A stretch of 64,000 nucleotides of DNA from Manihot esculenta (GCF_001659605.2 NC_035178.2:11044062-11108061), one strand, 5' to 3'. Positions 12,325 through 23,538 are shown, numbered from the stretch's first letter. A program made the numbers and translations. The notes: generated by a model not told the origin, from the sequence alone.

Positions 12325-12480
12325 GGCCTTTGGTTGATGGGCTGTAATCACGGATCTGGCCCTTGACGGATGTGGAGAAGCCCAGCGATCATCTTTTTGC
12401 CCCTTTACCTTCTCACCGGTTATTTATCTAACCATTGAGAGGGTAAACTTCGAGAGTAATTAATGATCGCGCCGCTCCAA
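12325..12480. repeat. Internal diverged copy of the LTR edge, polypurine tract and leader
   Basis: Aligns with 10270-10400, which spans the end of the 3' LTR. Shared landmarks in order: GGGCCTTTGG, a CCAGCGATCATC word like the LTR end CCAGCGGTCATCA, TTGCCCCTTTACCTTCTC like the polypurine tract, a hairpin, GAGGGTAAA-like sequence, and ATGATCGCGCC versus ATGACCGCGCC. It precedes antisense gene B as the true edge precedes antisense unit A. Confidence 0.65.
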
Positions 12481-12641
12481 GACAAAACTGTTCAGATCCA
12501 CGTTCCGTCTCATTATTGCCTTTCATCTCGAATTCCTTCTGTCTTCTGAAGAAACTAGCTCTTTTCTGCTCTTAGTCTTCCTGCAACTCCTTCTGCATTT
12601 TTCACCCCATTGTGTTCTCAGGTACGCTTCCTTGTTCTTCC

Positions 12642-15600
12642 ATGGCCAGTTCAAGGCTTCCTGATATTGTTAACCTTGAGTCACATATTACACCCTCCAA
12701 CATAACTAAGTATATTCCCCAAAGATTTTTAGATACTCCGTTGTATTTCATTCGAGCACCTTTTTCAAATGAAAGGATAGTCCTTCCTCACCCTCCCCCT
12801 CCGGGTTTGGTGGATCCCCAAGAGGGTCGTCGTATAGTGTTTTTCTTGAAGCAGAGAGAATTCGGTCTACCGTTTCCTTTTACCCCTTTCTTTATTGAGG
12901 TCTTTGAATATTTCGGGGTGACTCCTCGGATGCTATCCCCAAACTCCATTTTGTTCATGTCCTGTTTTGAGTCTATCTGCCTGAGTTGGGGTTTTACTCC
13001 CACGGCCTGTCTGTTTGTCACTTTTTTCCGTTTGGTTAGGGCGGTTCAAAATTTCTACTATTTTTCCCCCCATACTGGGTTATCTCTTTTCACGGGGTAC
13101 AAGGACTCCATAAAGGGATGGGTGAAGAACTTCCTTGTGGCGGAGCTAAAATTAGGGTCCGCCCGTACGTGGGAGGTGGATCTAAGTTGGGGGGAGATCT
13201 TTCCGGGTTGCAACGAGCTGCCCCAATTGAGTCTTATTGAGCAGGTCGGGCTGCTTCGACTGACTTCCGTTGATAGGAAGTATGACGTCGAGAAGTGTAT
13301 GTTCGCGTCCAATCTTAGGGATATCCGGGACACGGGTATAATGCCTTGTCTGACTATTCTGTTTCTTCTTTGCTCATAATATCGGGAGGTATGCTGATTT
13401 TTTATAATTTCGTTGCTTTTGCAGCTTCTGAGGTAAAAATGGATGATACCAAGTTCCCCAAGAACTTTGTCTTGTCTCGGGATAATATGCATGCCATTTT
13501 CGATGCCTTTGGGGATGGGCGTTCAGTGACTGAGATTGCTGCGGAGATGGTTCAAGCTGCTTCCTCCAAGAAGGTTAGCCGACCTCCCGCCAAAGCTTCG
13601 TCTAGAGCTTCGAAGCCGAGCTCTCGCGGCACCAAGTCATCTCGGCTGTCTAGCCGGGGTGGATCGAGTTCAACTTCGAGGCCTGCTGAAGGGTCTAGAT
13701 CTGCTCCAGCCTCCTCAGAGGTCGTGAGGGAAGCCTCACTAGCTATTGTGGAGCAGACCCAAGGTGCTGAACAAATGGAGCAGGGTATTGCCCATTCTTC
13801 TGGGGGTGTGTCAGGGGGAAAGTCTAAGTCCCCTGCTACTGAAGATAAGGAGGCCTCTGGGACAGGGATGGAGATCATCCTCCTAGATGACCAAATCTCA
13901 GAGGCTTCTGCTCAAGATGCCCCTGCCCCCGCGAGGGCTGAGCCTGAGGGATCTGAGGGCATTTCATCAAAGACCGGGGACAAGCGTCCAGCCCCTGCCG
14001 GATCATCTGCCCCGTCTCCTGCTCGGAAGAAGTCCAGGACTGCTGCAGGATCTTCTCCAGCTCTTCCTCCCATTGGGAAAGGGAAAAGTGTTCCTGTCGA
14101 GCCTTTGTTGTCTTCTTCTGACAACTCTCTGAACGCGTCAGATATTACTCCTGAATCTCCGGCTAGTGCTGTTGCTGACCTTCTCAGAGAGCGAATGTTC
14201 AGCGGAACTACAGAGGCTTCAGATCCTCGTCTTCTTGCTCTGACTGGTCTCTTAGCCAGTTCTACCAAGGAGCAAGTGTCCTTCCGATCTCGCTCTCGTG
14301 AGGAGCTCGGGTCTTCGATTAGAGAGATGCTTCTGATGGTAAGTTATTTTTTCACCTCTCTTTAGTTTTGCTTCGTTTCTTTTTCTGACAGTTGTTCTTC
14401 CTTGTTAGGCGACGGGCCTCTTTATGGAGGTGGATGCTCGTGATCGCTCCCTCCAGGAGTCTGTAGACCGCCAGATTGAGGAGGCGCATCTGGAAGAGAA
14501 CTTATCTGCAACCAGTGACGCAAGGGGTAATCTGGTAGCTGCTCGAGAGCAAATCCAGTCCCTCCAAGTGGAGCTGCATTCGGCGCTAGAGGCCCTTAAA
14601 AAGGCTGATGAGAAGGCGGCTGAGACAGCAGGGCATACCAAGTCTTTAGAAGCAGAGCTGTCTCAGACTCGCGAAGTTCTCAAAGTGTCTGATGAGAGGG
14701 CAGCTGCCTTGGAGGTTCGCTGCGAAGGAGTTTTAAAGCAGCTGTCTTCTATGACAGAGGCCCTTAGCGAAAGGGATGAGGCCGTGAGACAAAAAGCTGA
14801 GGTCCAGCAACAATATGGGGCCTTAAAGGCTGATTTTGAAGAGCTTCAAGCTCAGCTGAAGGAAGTGAAGGCTCAGGAGGAAATGGCCCTAGCTCGGGTG
14901 AAGGTCCTTGAGCAGGAATTGAGTACCAGCTCTGATCATATTAGAGACCTGGCTTCATCGGCTGAAGAATTCAAGCTTCGCCATCAACAGCTCAACCATG
15001 AAGTTAGAGCCCTGGAAAATAAGTGCTTAGCCCTGCTCAAGGTAGTAAAACACGTTGAGGACAAGGCTTCGCTGGTGCGCGAACAATGTATGGCGGAGTA
15101 TCAGGAGTCTGACGAGCTGAAAAGGAAGATCGAGCAGGCCTGTGAGGCTCACCTTCAGGACTACAAGGACTCTTCTGAGTTTAAGGAATTTGTAGCTGAG
15201 GCCTGTGAAGAACATCTCGATGAATATAAAGCTTCTGGTGAAATGAAAGCGGCTATTCTTAAGAAAGCCTTCCGTATGTATGTGACCGGCTACAATCGCG
15301 GTTTAAGAGAAGCCAGACACGCTCCTGATACTCCGTTGGCCGAGCTTCGCAAGTACGAAGCGGACTCAGATGGCGAGCCAGTACTGTATGGAGAGGATGA
15401 TTTCCCTATGCCCCGAGGAGATTGCCAGAGGGACATGTGCCAGCCAGCTGAGTCTTCTTCGGAAGAGTCAGAGCTAGAGGGGGAGGACGTGGAAGTCCTT
15501 GAGTCAGGGAAGGATGACCCTAACTCTGAGAAGGAGGATCTTCACCCTGAGTCAGAGATAGCTCCTGTTGTAAACGTTGAGGGCTCTGATCCAAGGGATT

Positions 15601-15710
15601 CCGAGCTTCCTTCAGATGTGACTGCCAGTAGAAATAATGTAGGCGAGGGTGTTCTTACTGATGTAAGTCCTTTGAGGACTATTTATCCCCCCACCTCGTT
15701 AGAAGGATAA
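12642..15710 (+). CDS. Antisense gene B of the Tat element, three exons, plant 'putative gypsy-type transposon' protein
   Basis: Three open segments join in frame through two short GT-AG introns. Exon 1 ends at 13335, intron 13336-13424; exon 2 is 13425-14338, intron 14339-14408 (strong GTAAGT donor); exon 3 is 14409-15710. The product from ATG 12642 (MASSRL) is about 969 residues; an in-frame ATG at 12612 would add 10. The N-terminal third (FGLPFPFTPFF, FGVTPRMLSPNS, aromatic-rich) matches what I know of the Pfam 'putative gypsy type transposon' domain found in antisense ORFs of Tat-lineage elements. The middle is Ser/Ala/Pro-rich and basic. Exon 3 is a long Glu/Lys/Ala coiled coil with an acidic C-terminus. 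Cellular function is unknown to me. Confidence 0.8.
13336..13424 (+). other. Predicted intron 1 of antisense gene B
   Basis: An 89-bp interval from GTATAA to TTTTGCAG. Exon 1 leaves one base and exon 2 supplies two, making an Ala codon and keeping the frame. Without splicing, exon 1 meets a stop at 13377-13379. Confidence 0.65.
14339..14408 (+). other. Predicted intron 2 of antisense gene B
   Basis: A 70-bp interval with donor ATG/GTAAGT and acceptor CTTGTTAG. Exons on both sides are in phase 0 and open; reading through would stop after about nine codons. It is T-rich, as plant introns usually are. Confidence 0.75.
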
Positions 15711-16305
15711 TTTTGTAATAGTTATTTGTAATGAAATATCAATTTTCTTTTTCCTCAAAGTACTCTAATATCTTTTTTCTCATATTTGTGCACTATGTAT
15801 TCTCATTCATAAGCTTTGAATTGCTCTTGAGTTGCAAGCTCAGCTCTTAGCTAATAGTCTGAGAGATCAAATCTCATACCTTTTAATGGCGACTAGTATG
15901 TCTGCTTTTTGCTTCTAGCCCCTTCTTCTTGGTTGTAAATTTGTTTGTTCCAGATAAACTGATATGGGTGTTGAGTATAGCCCTTTTTCTCCCTTATTTA
16001 TCCTTCTGAAGGTTTCTTCATTTATGAGCCCTTTTAGAGAGGGAGCTCGACTTTTTCCTTTGGTCTTCATATCTTTGAGCTTTTGAGGATATAAGTCTAT
16101 CCGAGCTGCGAGCCCGGCTTTGAGCTTTTGAGAATATAGGTCCTTCCGAGCTAGGAGCTCGGCTTTTTGTTCTATAGCCAAACTTTTAGCGTTAGCATCT
16201 GTTTTGAGGTCGGCATTGCTTAGCTATCGTGCCTTTTCAGGAGGTCGGAACCTGATTTTTCTTTGGTAGCTCCGGGCTCTTCTCTTTTTGTGAGGTCGGA
16301 ACTGT
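15711..16305. repeat. 3' flank of antisense gene B with GAGCTCGG-rich cluster (copy 2)
   Basis: After the stop come A/T-rich possible poly(A) signals (TAATGAAATA near 15730), then GAGCTCGGCTTT-like words (for example near 16100 and 16155) like those at 11810-12110. A line resembling AGTCAAATCTTATAACTT of 12131 recurs near 15866. This suggests that the downstream flanks of the two antisense units share ancestry. Confidence 0.5.
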
Positions 16306-16379
16306 GTGTTAAGTTGTCCCTTCACCGACCATTTTTTGTTTTCAGGAGATCTTACGAGATCCTGGCTGTTTTTGTTCCG

Positions 16380-17010
16380 GGGTGACCTCGGGGCCCCGCC
16401 GGCAGTTTTTATTTTGATTCTCACGGGAGTTCTAGGGGATCCCGGTCTTCTTTGTTTACCCAGAAGTTCTGGGGGATCCCGGTCTTCATGCTCTGGGAGG
16501 CATCTTTACGATCCTCACCGGCCGTTCCGGGGTGACCTCGGGGCCCCGCCGGCAGTTTTTTATTTTGTTTTCCCGGGAGTTCTAGGGGATCCCGGTCTTC
16601 TTTGTTTACCCGGGAGTTCTGGGGGATCCCGGTCTTCATGCTCCGGGAGGCATCTTTGCGATCCTCACCGGCCGTTCCGGGGTGACCTCGAGGCCCCGCC
16701 GGCAGTTTTTTATTTTGTTTTCCCGGGAGTTCTAGGGGATCCCGGTCTTCTTTGTTTACCCGGGAGTTCTGGGGGATCCCGGTCTTCATGCTCCGGGAGG
16801 CATCTTTACGATCCTCACCGGCCGTTCCGGGGTGACCTCGGGGCCCCGCCGGCAGTTTTTTATTTTGTTTTCCCGGGAGTTCTAGGGGATCCCGGTCTTC
16901 TTTGTTTACCCGGGAGTTCTGGGGGATCCCGGTCTTCATGCTCCGGGAGGCATCTTTACGATCCTCACCGGCCGTTCCGGGGTGACCTCGGGGCCCCGCC
17001 GGCAGTTTTT
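16380..17010. repeat. 150-bp tandem repeat in the 3' region of the Tat element
   Basis: The landmark GGGGTGACCTCGGGGCCCCG recurs at 16380, 16530, 16680 (one change), 16830 and 16980, a period of exactly 150 bp, giving four full units plus ends. Each unit also holds two related sub-units with GGGAGTTCT, GGGGATCCCGGTCTTC. Units differ at only a few bases, so the array expanded recently. Because 150 is divisible by 3, open frames run through on both strands (16306-17097 + and 16421-16939 -), which I regard as a by-product. Confidence 0.92.
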
Positions 17011-17235
17011 TGTGCCTTCTTGAGGTTTTTGCACAAGATTCAGGCTCATTGGCCTTACTGTCGCTTCGTCATCTCAGCTGGTTTTGTGCCTAACTGAGGT
17101 CTTGTTTCAAGGGATCTTTCTGAGCCCTGTTCCTTCTTTTTCATGGAGGAATGTTATTCATGAAGATAATTCATATAAAGAATTTTTTTATTTACTCATA
17201 TTTGTCAAAATACAATGTGTTTCTTTACAAATATT

Positions 17236-20200
17236 TCAAGGGAAATACCGTTTTAGGTGCTGGATGTTCCAAGCGTGGGGCTCGGGGTTTCCTTGCATAT
17301 CTTCAATTCGGTATACCCCTGGCTTGACCACTTTTGTCACCTTGAAAGGACCTTCCCAGGTCGGTGCTAACTTGCCCGCGGTCACTCTTTTTCCTGTAGC
17401 TTCCAGGTTTCTTAGGGTCAAATCTCCCACCTTTAAGCTTCTTTCCCTGACCTTTTGGTTGTAATATCTCGCTGCTCGTTGTTGATAAGCGGCAATTCGG
17501 ACTTGGGCTTCTTCCCTGACTTCCTCAAGAGCATCTAGGTTGCTTCTTAACTTATCCTCATTAGTATTCTCACTGACGAATTGGACTCGATGAGTGGGGA
17601 TCTGCAATTCAACTGGAACTATGGCTTCTGAGCCATAAGCAAGTGCAAACGGTGTTTCTTTAGTGGGCGCTCTGGGAGTGGTTCGGAATGCCCATAGTAT
17701 GCTATTGAGTTCTTCTGCCCAATTCTCCTTTGCGCCATCCAGCCGTTTCTTTAATCCTTGAAGGATAGCTCTGTTAGTGACTTCTGTTTGGCCATTAGTC
17801 TGAGGATGAGCCATGGAGGAGAACTTATGCCATATGCCCATGTTTGTCGTGAAGGCTCTGAAAATGCTGCAGTCAAATTGTCTGCCGTTGTCTGAGATAA
17901 GCACTCTAGGTATGCCAAATCTGCAGATGATATGTCCCCATACGAAATCTATCATCTTGCGGGCTGTGATTGTGGCTATTGCTTCTGCCTCAGGCCATTT
18001 CGAGAAGTATTCCACAGCCACCACCACGAATTTCCTTTGCCCCGTAGTCTTGGGGAAAGGTCCCAGGATGCCGATTCCCCATTGTGAGAAAGGCCATGGA
18101 CTGGATATGCTTGCTTGAGGAGTGGCGGGGGTTCTGATGGCGTTAGCAAATCTTTGACATACGTCGCACCTCCGGACAAACTCCTCTGCTTCTTTTTTAG
18201 CGGTGGGCCAGTAGTACCCTTGCCTGAATATTTTATTGACTAATGTCCCTGCTCCCTCGTGAGCCCCACATAGGCCTCTATGTATTTCCTCCATTACCTT
18301 TGCAGCTTCTTCCGGACTCACACACCGGAGCCATGGGCTGGACTTCCCTTTTCTGTATAAGGTTCCCCTTATTGCTTGGTAGTTGGCAGCACGAGCTGCT
18401 ATCTTTCTGGCTTCATCTTTATCTTCGGGGAGCTTGCCCTCCTCCAGGTATCTCAGGTATGGGGTCATCCAAGTTGAGCTCTGTTCTACCTGCAGTACCT
18501 TGTTTGTCTTTTTAAAAGCAGGTGTTCGGACATGCTGTATATATACTTCATCGGGAAGTTGTTCTAACTCCTCTTTGGTCAATCGACTAAGTAGGTCTGC
18601 TTCCTCATTTTCATCCCGAGGTATTCTTTGAAATCTAACGACAACTCCCCGACCCGTGAGCTCGGCTTCTATAGTTTTTACTTTATCAAGATAGTTCTGC
18701 ATGATGGGGTCCCTAGCCTGATATACTCCCGTCACCTGGTTGATCACCAACTGAGAGTCGCTATTCACCTCGAGGTCGGTTACCCCTATCTCTGAAGCTA
18801 CCAACATTCCATTTACCAGGGCTTCATATTTGGCCATATTGTTAGAAGCCGTGAATTCTAGACGCAAGGCATAACATACTTTAAAACCTTCTGGCCCTTT
18901 AAGCATTATCCCAGCGCCACTACCCTCAGCACCTGATGCTCCGTCTACATACAGCTTCCAGCTAAATTCTTGGGGGGGCTCTCTCTCTCCCCCCTTTCTT
19001 GATATCTCTGAGGATGATCCTCCCTTCTCCTCATTGAATGCGCACTCCGCTATGAAGTCAGCCAGAGCTTGGGATTTTATGGCTGTTCGAGGTCGGTACT
19101 CTAGACAGTAAGGGCTAATTTCTACGGACCATGCCAACATCCGCCCTGAAGTTTCTGGCCTTCGTAGGATCTTCTTTAAGGGTTGGTCTGTCATCACGAC
19201 TCCTTGGTGGCTTTCTAAATAAACTCTGAATTTCTGGACTGCCAGCAATAAGGCGTAAGCCAATTTTTCAATGTTCGAATATCTGACCTCAGTGTCTCTG
19301 AGTACCTTGCTAACGTAGAAAACAGGTTTCTGTTCTCCTTCTTCCACCCTTACTAGCACTGCGCTGACTGCTTGTTCCGAAGCCGCCAGATATATCAGAA
19401 GTTCTTCTCCTTTTATGGGACTGCTGAGCACATGGGGCGAGCTAAGATACTTCTTAAGCTCTAGGAAGGCCTTTTGGCAATCTTCTGTCCATTCGAAATT
19501 CGGTACCTTCCTCAACTTTTTGAAGAATGGCAAGCACTTTTCTGCCGACCTCGACATGAATCAGTTAAGCGCTACTACTCTCCCGGTTAGTCTCTGAACA
19601 TCTCTTACGCAGGTCGGTTCTGGCATATTCAGTATGGCTTCCACTTTCTCCGGATTGGGCTCAATGCCTTTACCGCTCACCATGTACCCCAAGAATTTTC
19701 CTCCCCTAATGAAGAAGGCACATTTTGCTGGGTTCAACTTCATTCTGTATTGATCCAACACCCCAAATATCTCCCTCAAATCGGCTATGTGTTGTTGGAA
19801 AGTTGAACTTTTGACCACCATATCGTCCACATACACTTCCAGATTTCTACCGATCTGGTTTTTGAAGATTTTATTCATCAACCGCTGATAAGTTGCCCCG
19901 GCATTTCTCAATCCAAAGGGCATAGCCCTATAACAGTAAGTTTCATCTTCAGTTATAAATGAGGTCTTTTCCTCATCCGACCGTTCCATTGGGATTTGAT
20001 GATAGCCTGACATAGCATCCAAAGAAGACATATAATCAAAACCGGCCGTTGAGTCGACCATTTTATTAATATCGGGGAAGGGGTAACAATCTTTAGGGCA
20101 GGTCTTATTTAGGTCGGTAAAATCTATACACATCCTGTATTTGCCATTGGCTTTTTTGACTAACACTGGATTTGTCAACCATTGTGGGTACATGACTTCC

Positions 20201-22806
20201 CTAATAAAGCCTGCCTCTTCTAGCTTCTGCACTTCTTCCCGGGTGGCCTGCTGCTTCTCTTTTCCCACTACTCTCTTCTTTTGCTTCACCGGTCTGGCCT
20301 CGGGGAGAACATTCAATCGGTGCGTCATTACTTTGGGGTCAATTCCCGGCATGTCTGAGGGCTTCCATGCGAAGGTCGGCGCGTGACTTCGGATCAGGGC
20401 CATGACTTTGCCTTTTTGTTTTTCGGTGAGGCTGCCATTAAGACTGAAAACCTTGTTTGCATCTGCTTCTGATAAGGGGAAGGTTTCCAACTCTCCAACT
20501 GGCTCTGTCCGGGCTTCTTTTGTTTCATCTCTAACCTCCAGAACTTCCGAGTCGAGTGCTTCTCCAGTTGAGCTCGGCTCTGTTACTGTGGCCAAGTATA
20601 CTGCCCTTGCTTCTTCCTGGCTACCTCGAACCATTCCCACTCCTTCCTCTGTTGGGAACTTGAGTGCTAAATACCTAATGCTGGTGACAACTTCAAAGTT
20701 GAACAGCGCCGGTCTCCCCAAAATCGCATTGTAGCTCAGTGGGAGTTTGACCACCAAAAACACCTCATGATGGGTGCGAGCTCTGGGTGCTTCTCCCAGG
20801 GTAAGAGCCAGCTTCACCTTTCCTTCTACAAGTACTGGTGCTCCTCCGATCCCCTTGATTGGTGACTGGTCCCGAACCAGCTGTTCTTCTGGGATTCTCA
20901 TCTGCTGGAAAACCCGATATGGCAGCAAGTTGACCTTACTCCCGTCATCTACCAGAACCTTCTTTACTCGAAAATTATTAATGACAGCCTCAATGACGAG
21001 CGCATCATCATGGGGCATCTGAATGCCTTGTGCATCTTCCGGAGAGAAAGCGATAGTCATGGGAGAGTGCTCAACGATCTGCATGACTTCACTATTGCTG
21101 GTCTTCCCTTCCCGGTTTCTCTTCTTTCCTCGACGGCTCATCCGTCCTCCCGTTCCTCCAACAATCATGTGGATGGTCCCACTGGACCCATCATTCACTG
21201 GTCTAGCTCCTATTCTCCTAAGCGTCTGAGTTGTCGGACCAGGCTGAGGCCTCTGTCCCTCTGTTTTCTTCACAAAATTTTTGAGGTGCCCCCTTTTGAT
21301 CAGCCTCTCAATCTCCGCGATTAACTGAAAACAGTTATTCGTATCTTGCCCATGGCTCCGGTGATACTGACAATACTTGTCAGGATTTCTTTGATCTGCT
21401 TCCGACTTCATGGGTTTGGGCCACTGGAGGAACTCCTTATCCTGGACTGCCATGAGCACTTCGGCTCTGGAAGCGTTGAGGGGGGTTGGTTTCTCGGGAA
21501 CCCAAGGAGGGAGCACTCTTGGTTCAAGAGCCCGAGGAGGAGGAGGAGGCCTTTGATCCCTTCTCTCCCAGGCCTGCTTGTACGGCTCAGGTCTCTTTCC
21601 ATGTTTCTTCTCGTGTCTCTCCGGCCTCCTCTCCTCCGGGGCTTTCTCTTTTCCTGCCATTCCTTTAGCAAATCTACTCGTCACTAAGGCGTCATCCTGC
21701 CTTATATACTTCTCCGCCCTCGTCATCAACTCAGCCAGTGAGGTCGGAGGTTTCCTGCTCAAAGAACCAAAGAACTCGGCAGAGGTTGTTCCCTTTTGCA
21801 TGGCCTCCACCGCCCTTCCTTCATCCAGCTCGGAAATCTGTAGGGCCTCCGTATTGAAGCGGGCGACATACTCTCTAAGTGATTCTCCTTCTTTCTGTTT
21901 CACTGTTTCTAGATAGCTCGTCTTCCTATCTGCTGGCACCCCGGCTATGAACCGGCTGATGAAGCGGGTGGCAAGATCTCCAAAACTTTTAATGCTTCCG
22001 GCCTCCAGGCTGTTGAACCACGCCCGCGCTGGTCCCGAGAGCGTTGTTGGGAACACCTTACACATTAAGGCATCTGACAGAGTTTGCAACTCCATGAAGG
22101 TCTTATAGTTCATGACGTGCTCCCTCGGGTTACCAGCTCCGTTATAGGCCCCCATCGGCGGCATCATAAACTTCTTGGGAACGGTCTCCTGCTGCACTAT
22201 CTTTGAGAAAGGGGAAGAAGTGGGCAAGGAGGTTTGGCTCTGATCTTTCTTACCTAGCTCAGCTAAGAGCTGCTCCTTCAACCTTTTCAACTTTTGGTCC
22301 ATTTTCTCGTCTGCTGAACCGGATCTTCCCTCCAAGCTGCATTCCTCTTCTTCTGTTGCAGTTCCCGTTGTTTCGGCAGAATAGTTGTTCGCCCCCTCAT
22401 TTTCTATCATCTCTCTTGCCCTCCTCCCATGGATTCGGGCCTCCGGTTCTTCCTCTTCCCCGGTATCACGGCTGTTAGTTTGGGGGCGGTCTAAGGTAGG
22501 TCGGGGTTCATTGGTTCTGGGTTCCTCCACCACTGGGAGTGCATTTACTGGGGTGCTAAGGCCCCTCTGCTGCATTATCTGCCCCAACCAGTGAGCAGTA
22601 GTCTGTAGCTGGAGAGCCATGGTTTGAATGTCCTGGTTAGACCGGGTCACGGTGGGAGTATTCCCTGCCAAGCTTGGCGAGGGATTAAGAGGAATAGGCG
22701 TTTGGTTATTCAACGTTGTAGGGCTAGAAAAGGAGAACTGCTGCCCATCTTGGGCAGAGCTCAGGTCATTTGGAATGTTAAGGTTATTTTCTTGGTGGTT
22801 TGCCAT
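17236..22806 (-). pseudogene. Tat element gag-pol polyprotein, one in-frame stop and catalytic losses
   Basis: One frame runs from ATG 22806 (MANHQENN) to 17236, broken by a single TGA at 19561-19563. Domains in order from that ATG: a gag core around residues 210-370 with a PARAWF motif; a zinc-knuckle-like CQYH segment near 479; a protease with DDGSKVNLL near 620; and an RT with YVDD at 992-995. Beyond the stop come the RNase H linked to RT, a second RNase H and an integrase with an HHCC finger and a DDE core. In the second RNase H, the usual Glu of the NNxAEYEAL motif is Lys (codon 18829-18831). In integrase, the first acidic residue of the triad is Gly (WGIGILGP, codon 18070-18072); the second Asp and the Glu remain (D35E spacing). 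The product is probably non-functional. Confidence 0.9.
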
Positions 22807-22862
22807 TGTGGATCTCAGTGGGTTTTGAAAGTGAAAACTTCGGTGATGAAAAGATCTCCTTC

Positions 22863-22884
22863 GTTTCCCACAGACGGCGCCAAT
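22863..22884 (-). promoter_or_regulatory. Primer-binding site of the Tat element
   Basis: Directly inside the 5' LTR the minus strand reads ATTGGCGCCGTCTGTGGGAA. TGGCGCCGT is complementary to the 3' end of plant tRNA-Asp; the rest diverges, as it does in many plant gypsy elements of this type. The assignment to tRNA-Asp comes from memory of that tRNA. Confidence 0.65.
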
Positions 22885-23379
22885 TGATGATTTGAGATCC
22901 AATAGAATAGGGTTTTACAAGGGTTTTGGTATTGAAAAATAAACTTAAACTTTCTGGGGAGGGGATTCCCCTTTTATCCATTTCGCTATGCTTGCTGGTG
23001 ACGTGTAAAGGCATCTCCATGATTGGGACACGCGTCTCTGACATACAGATTCGGGCGTACGAGGGTATCAGCCGCCTGCTCCATGCGTAACGGCCTCTGA
23101 TTCTCCTCGTGCGTACGCTCGAGCGGATCTGCTAGGTTGTCTGAGTATGGCTCTGGAAACTGGGCTGGGTCGAGAGTCGGGCCGGACGCTGAACCTGAGA
23201 GGAGAGGGCCTGCTGGTCGCGGACTGGGCCGATCCAAATGAAGAAGCTTGGTTGAGCCCGGCCTTGAAGGTTGAATGAGCCAGGCTTGTTGTGCATATCA
23301 GGTGTGTGAGCCTCTACGTTATAGGCCTTTGGCTGTGGTCAAGCCCCTGATCTGGGGTGAAGAAATCCGGCGGTCATCA
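22885..23379 (-). repeat. Tat element 5' LTR (right end)
   Basis: 495 bp, the partner of 9838-10332. Its outer edge is followed by ATATC, the right copy of the target duplication, and then by 155 bp of host DNA before the CXE-1 start codon. The element's own transcript would start inside this LTR and run away from CXE-1. Confidence 0.95.
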
Positions 23380-23538
23380 ATATCTTATTTTTTTGTCAAT
23401 TTTATATTATTTGTTCCCCAAAGTAGAAGAAAAAAAAATCTTCATTAATCTATTATTTATTGGTGTTGAGCCTTCACCTTTCTGCATATAGAGTATTCAT
23501 CTCCTGTTATTATCAACAAAATCCAAAGAGAAGCGAAA

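Larger units (their letters stand above)
9838..23379 (-). mobile_element. Complete Tat-lineage Ty3/gypsy LTR retrotransposon, 13.5 kb
   Basis: Two 495-bp direct repeats bound the element (9838-10332 and 22885-23379). Both start TGATGA and end TCATCA, and a perfect 5-bp target duplication ATATC flanks them (9833-9837 and 23380-23384). Gag-pol reads on the minus strand, so the right repeat is the 5' LTR. Next to it lies a primer-binding site of the tRNA-Asp type, and a polypurine tract abuts the left LTR. Placement in the Tat lineage rests on the second RNase H domain between RT and integrase and on antisense reading frames between pol and the 3' LTR. I count 13 differences between the LTRs (11 transitions, 2 transversions), about 97.4% identity, so the insertion is fairly recent. 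Confidence 0.93.

Noticed and set aside
16306..17097. 263-codon + frame over the tandem repeat
   Set aside because: It exists because the repeat period is 150 bp, a multiple of 3; the minus strand is open too (16421-16939). No domain and no independent start.
22385..22887. Several + strand frames opposite gag
   Set aside because: They overlap the recognised gag-pol frame on the other strand and show no domains. The true antisense genes lie between pol and the 3' LTR.
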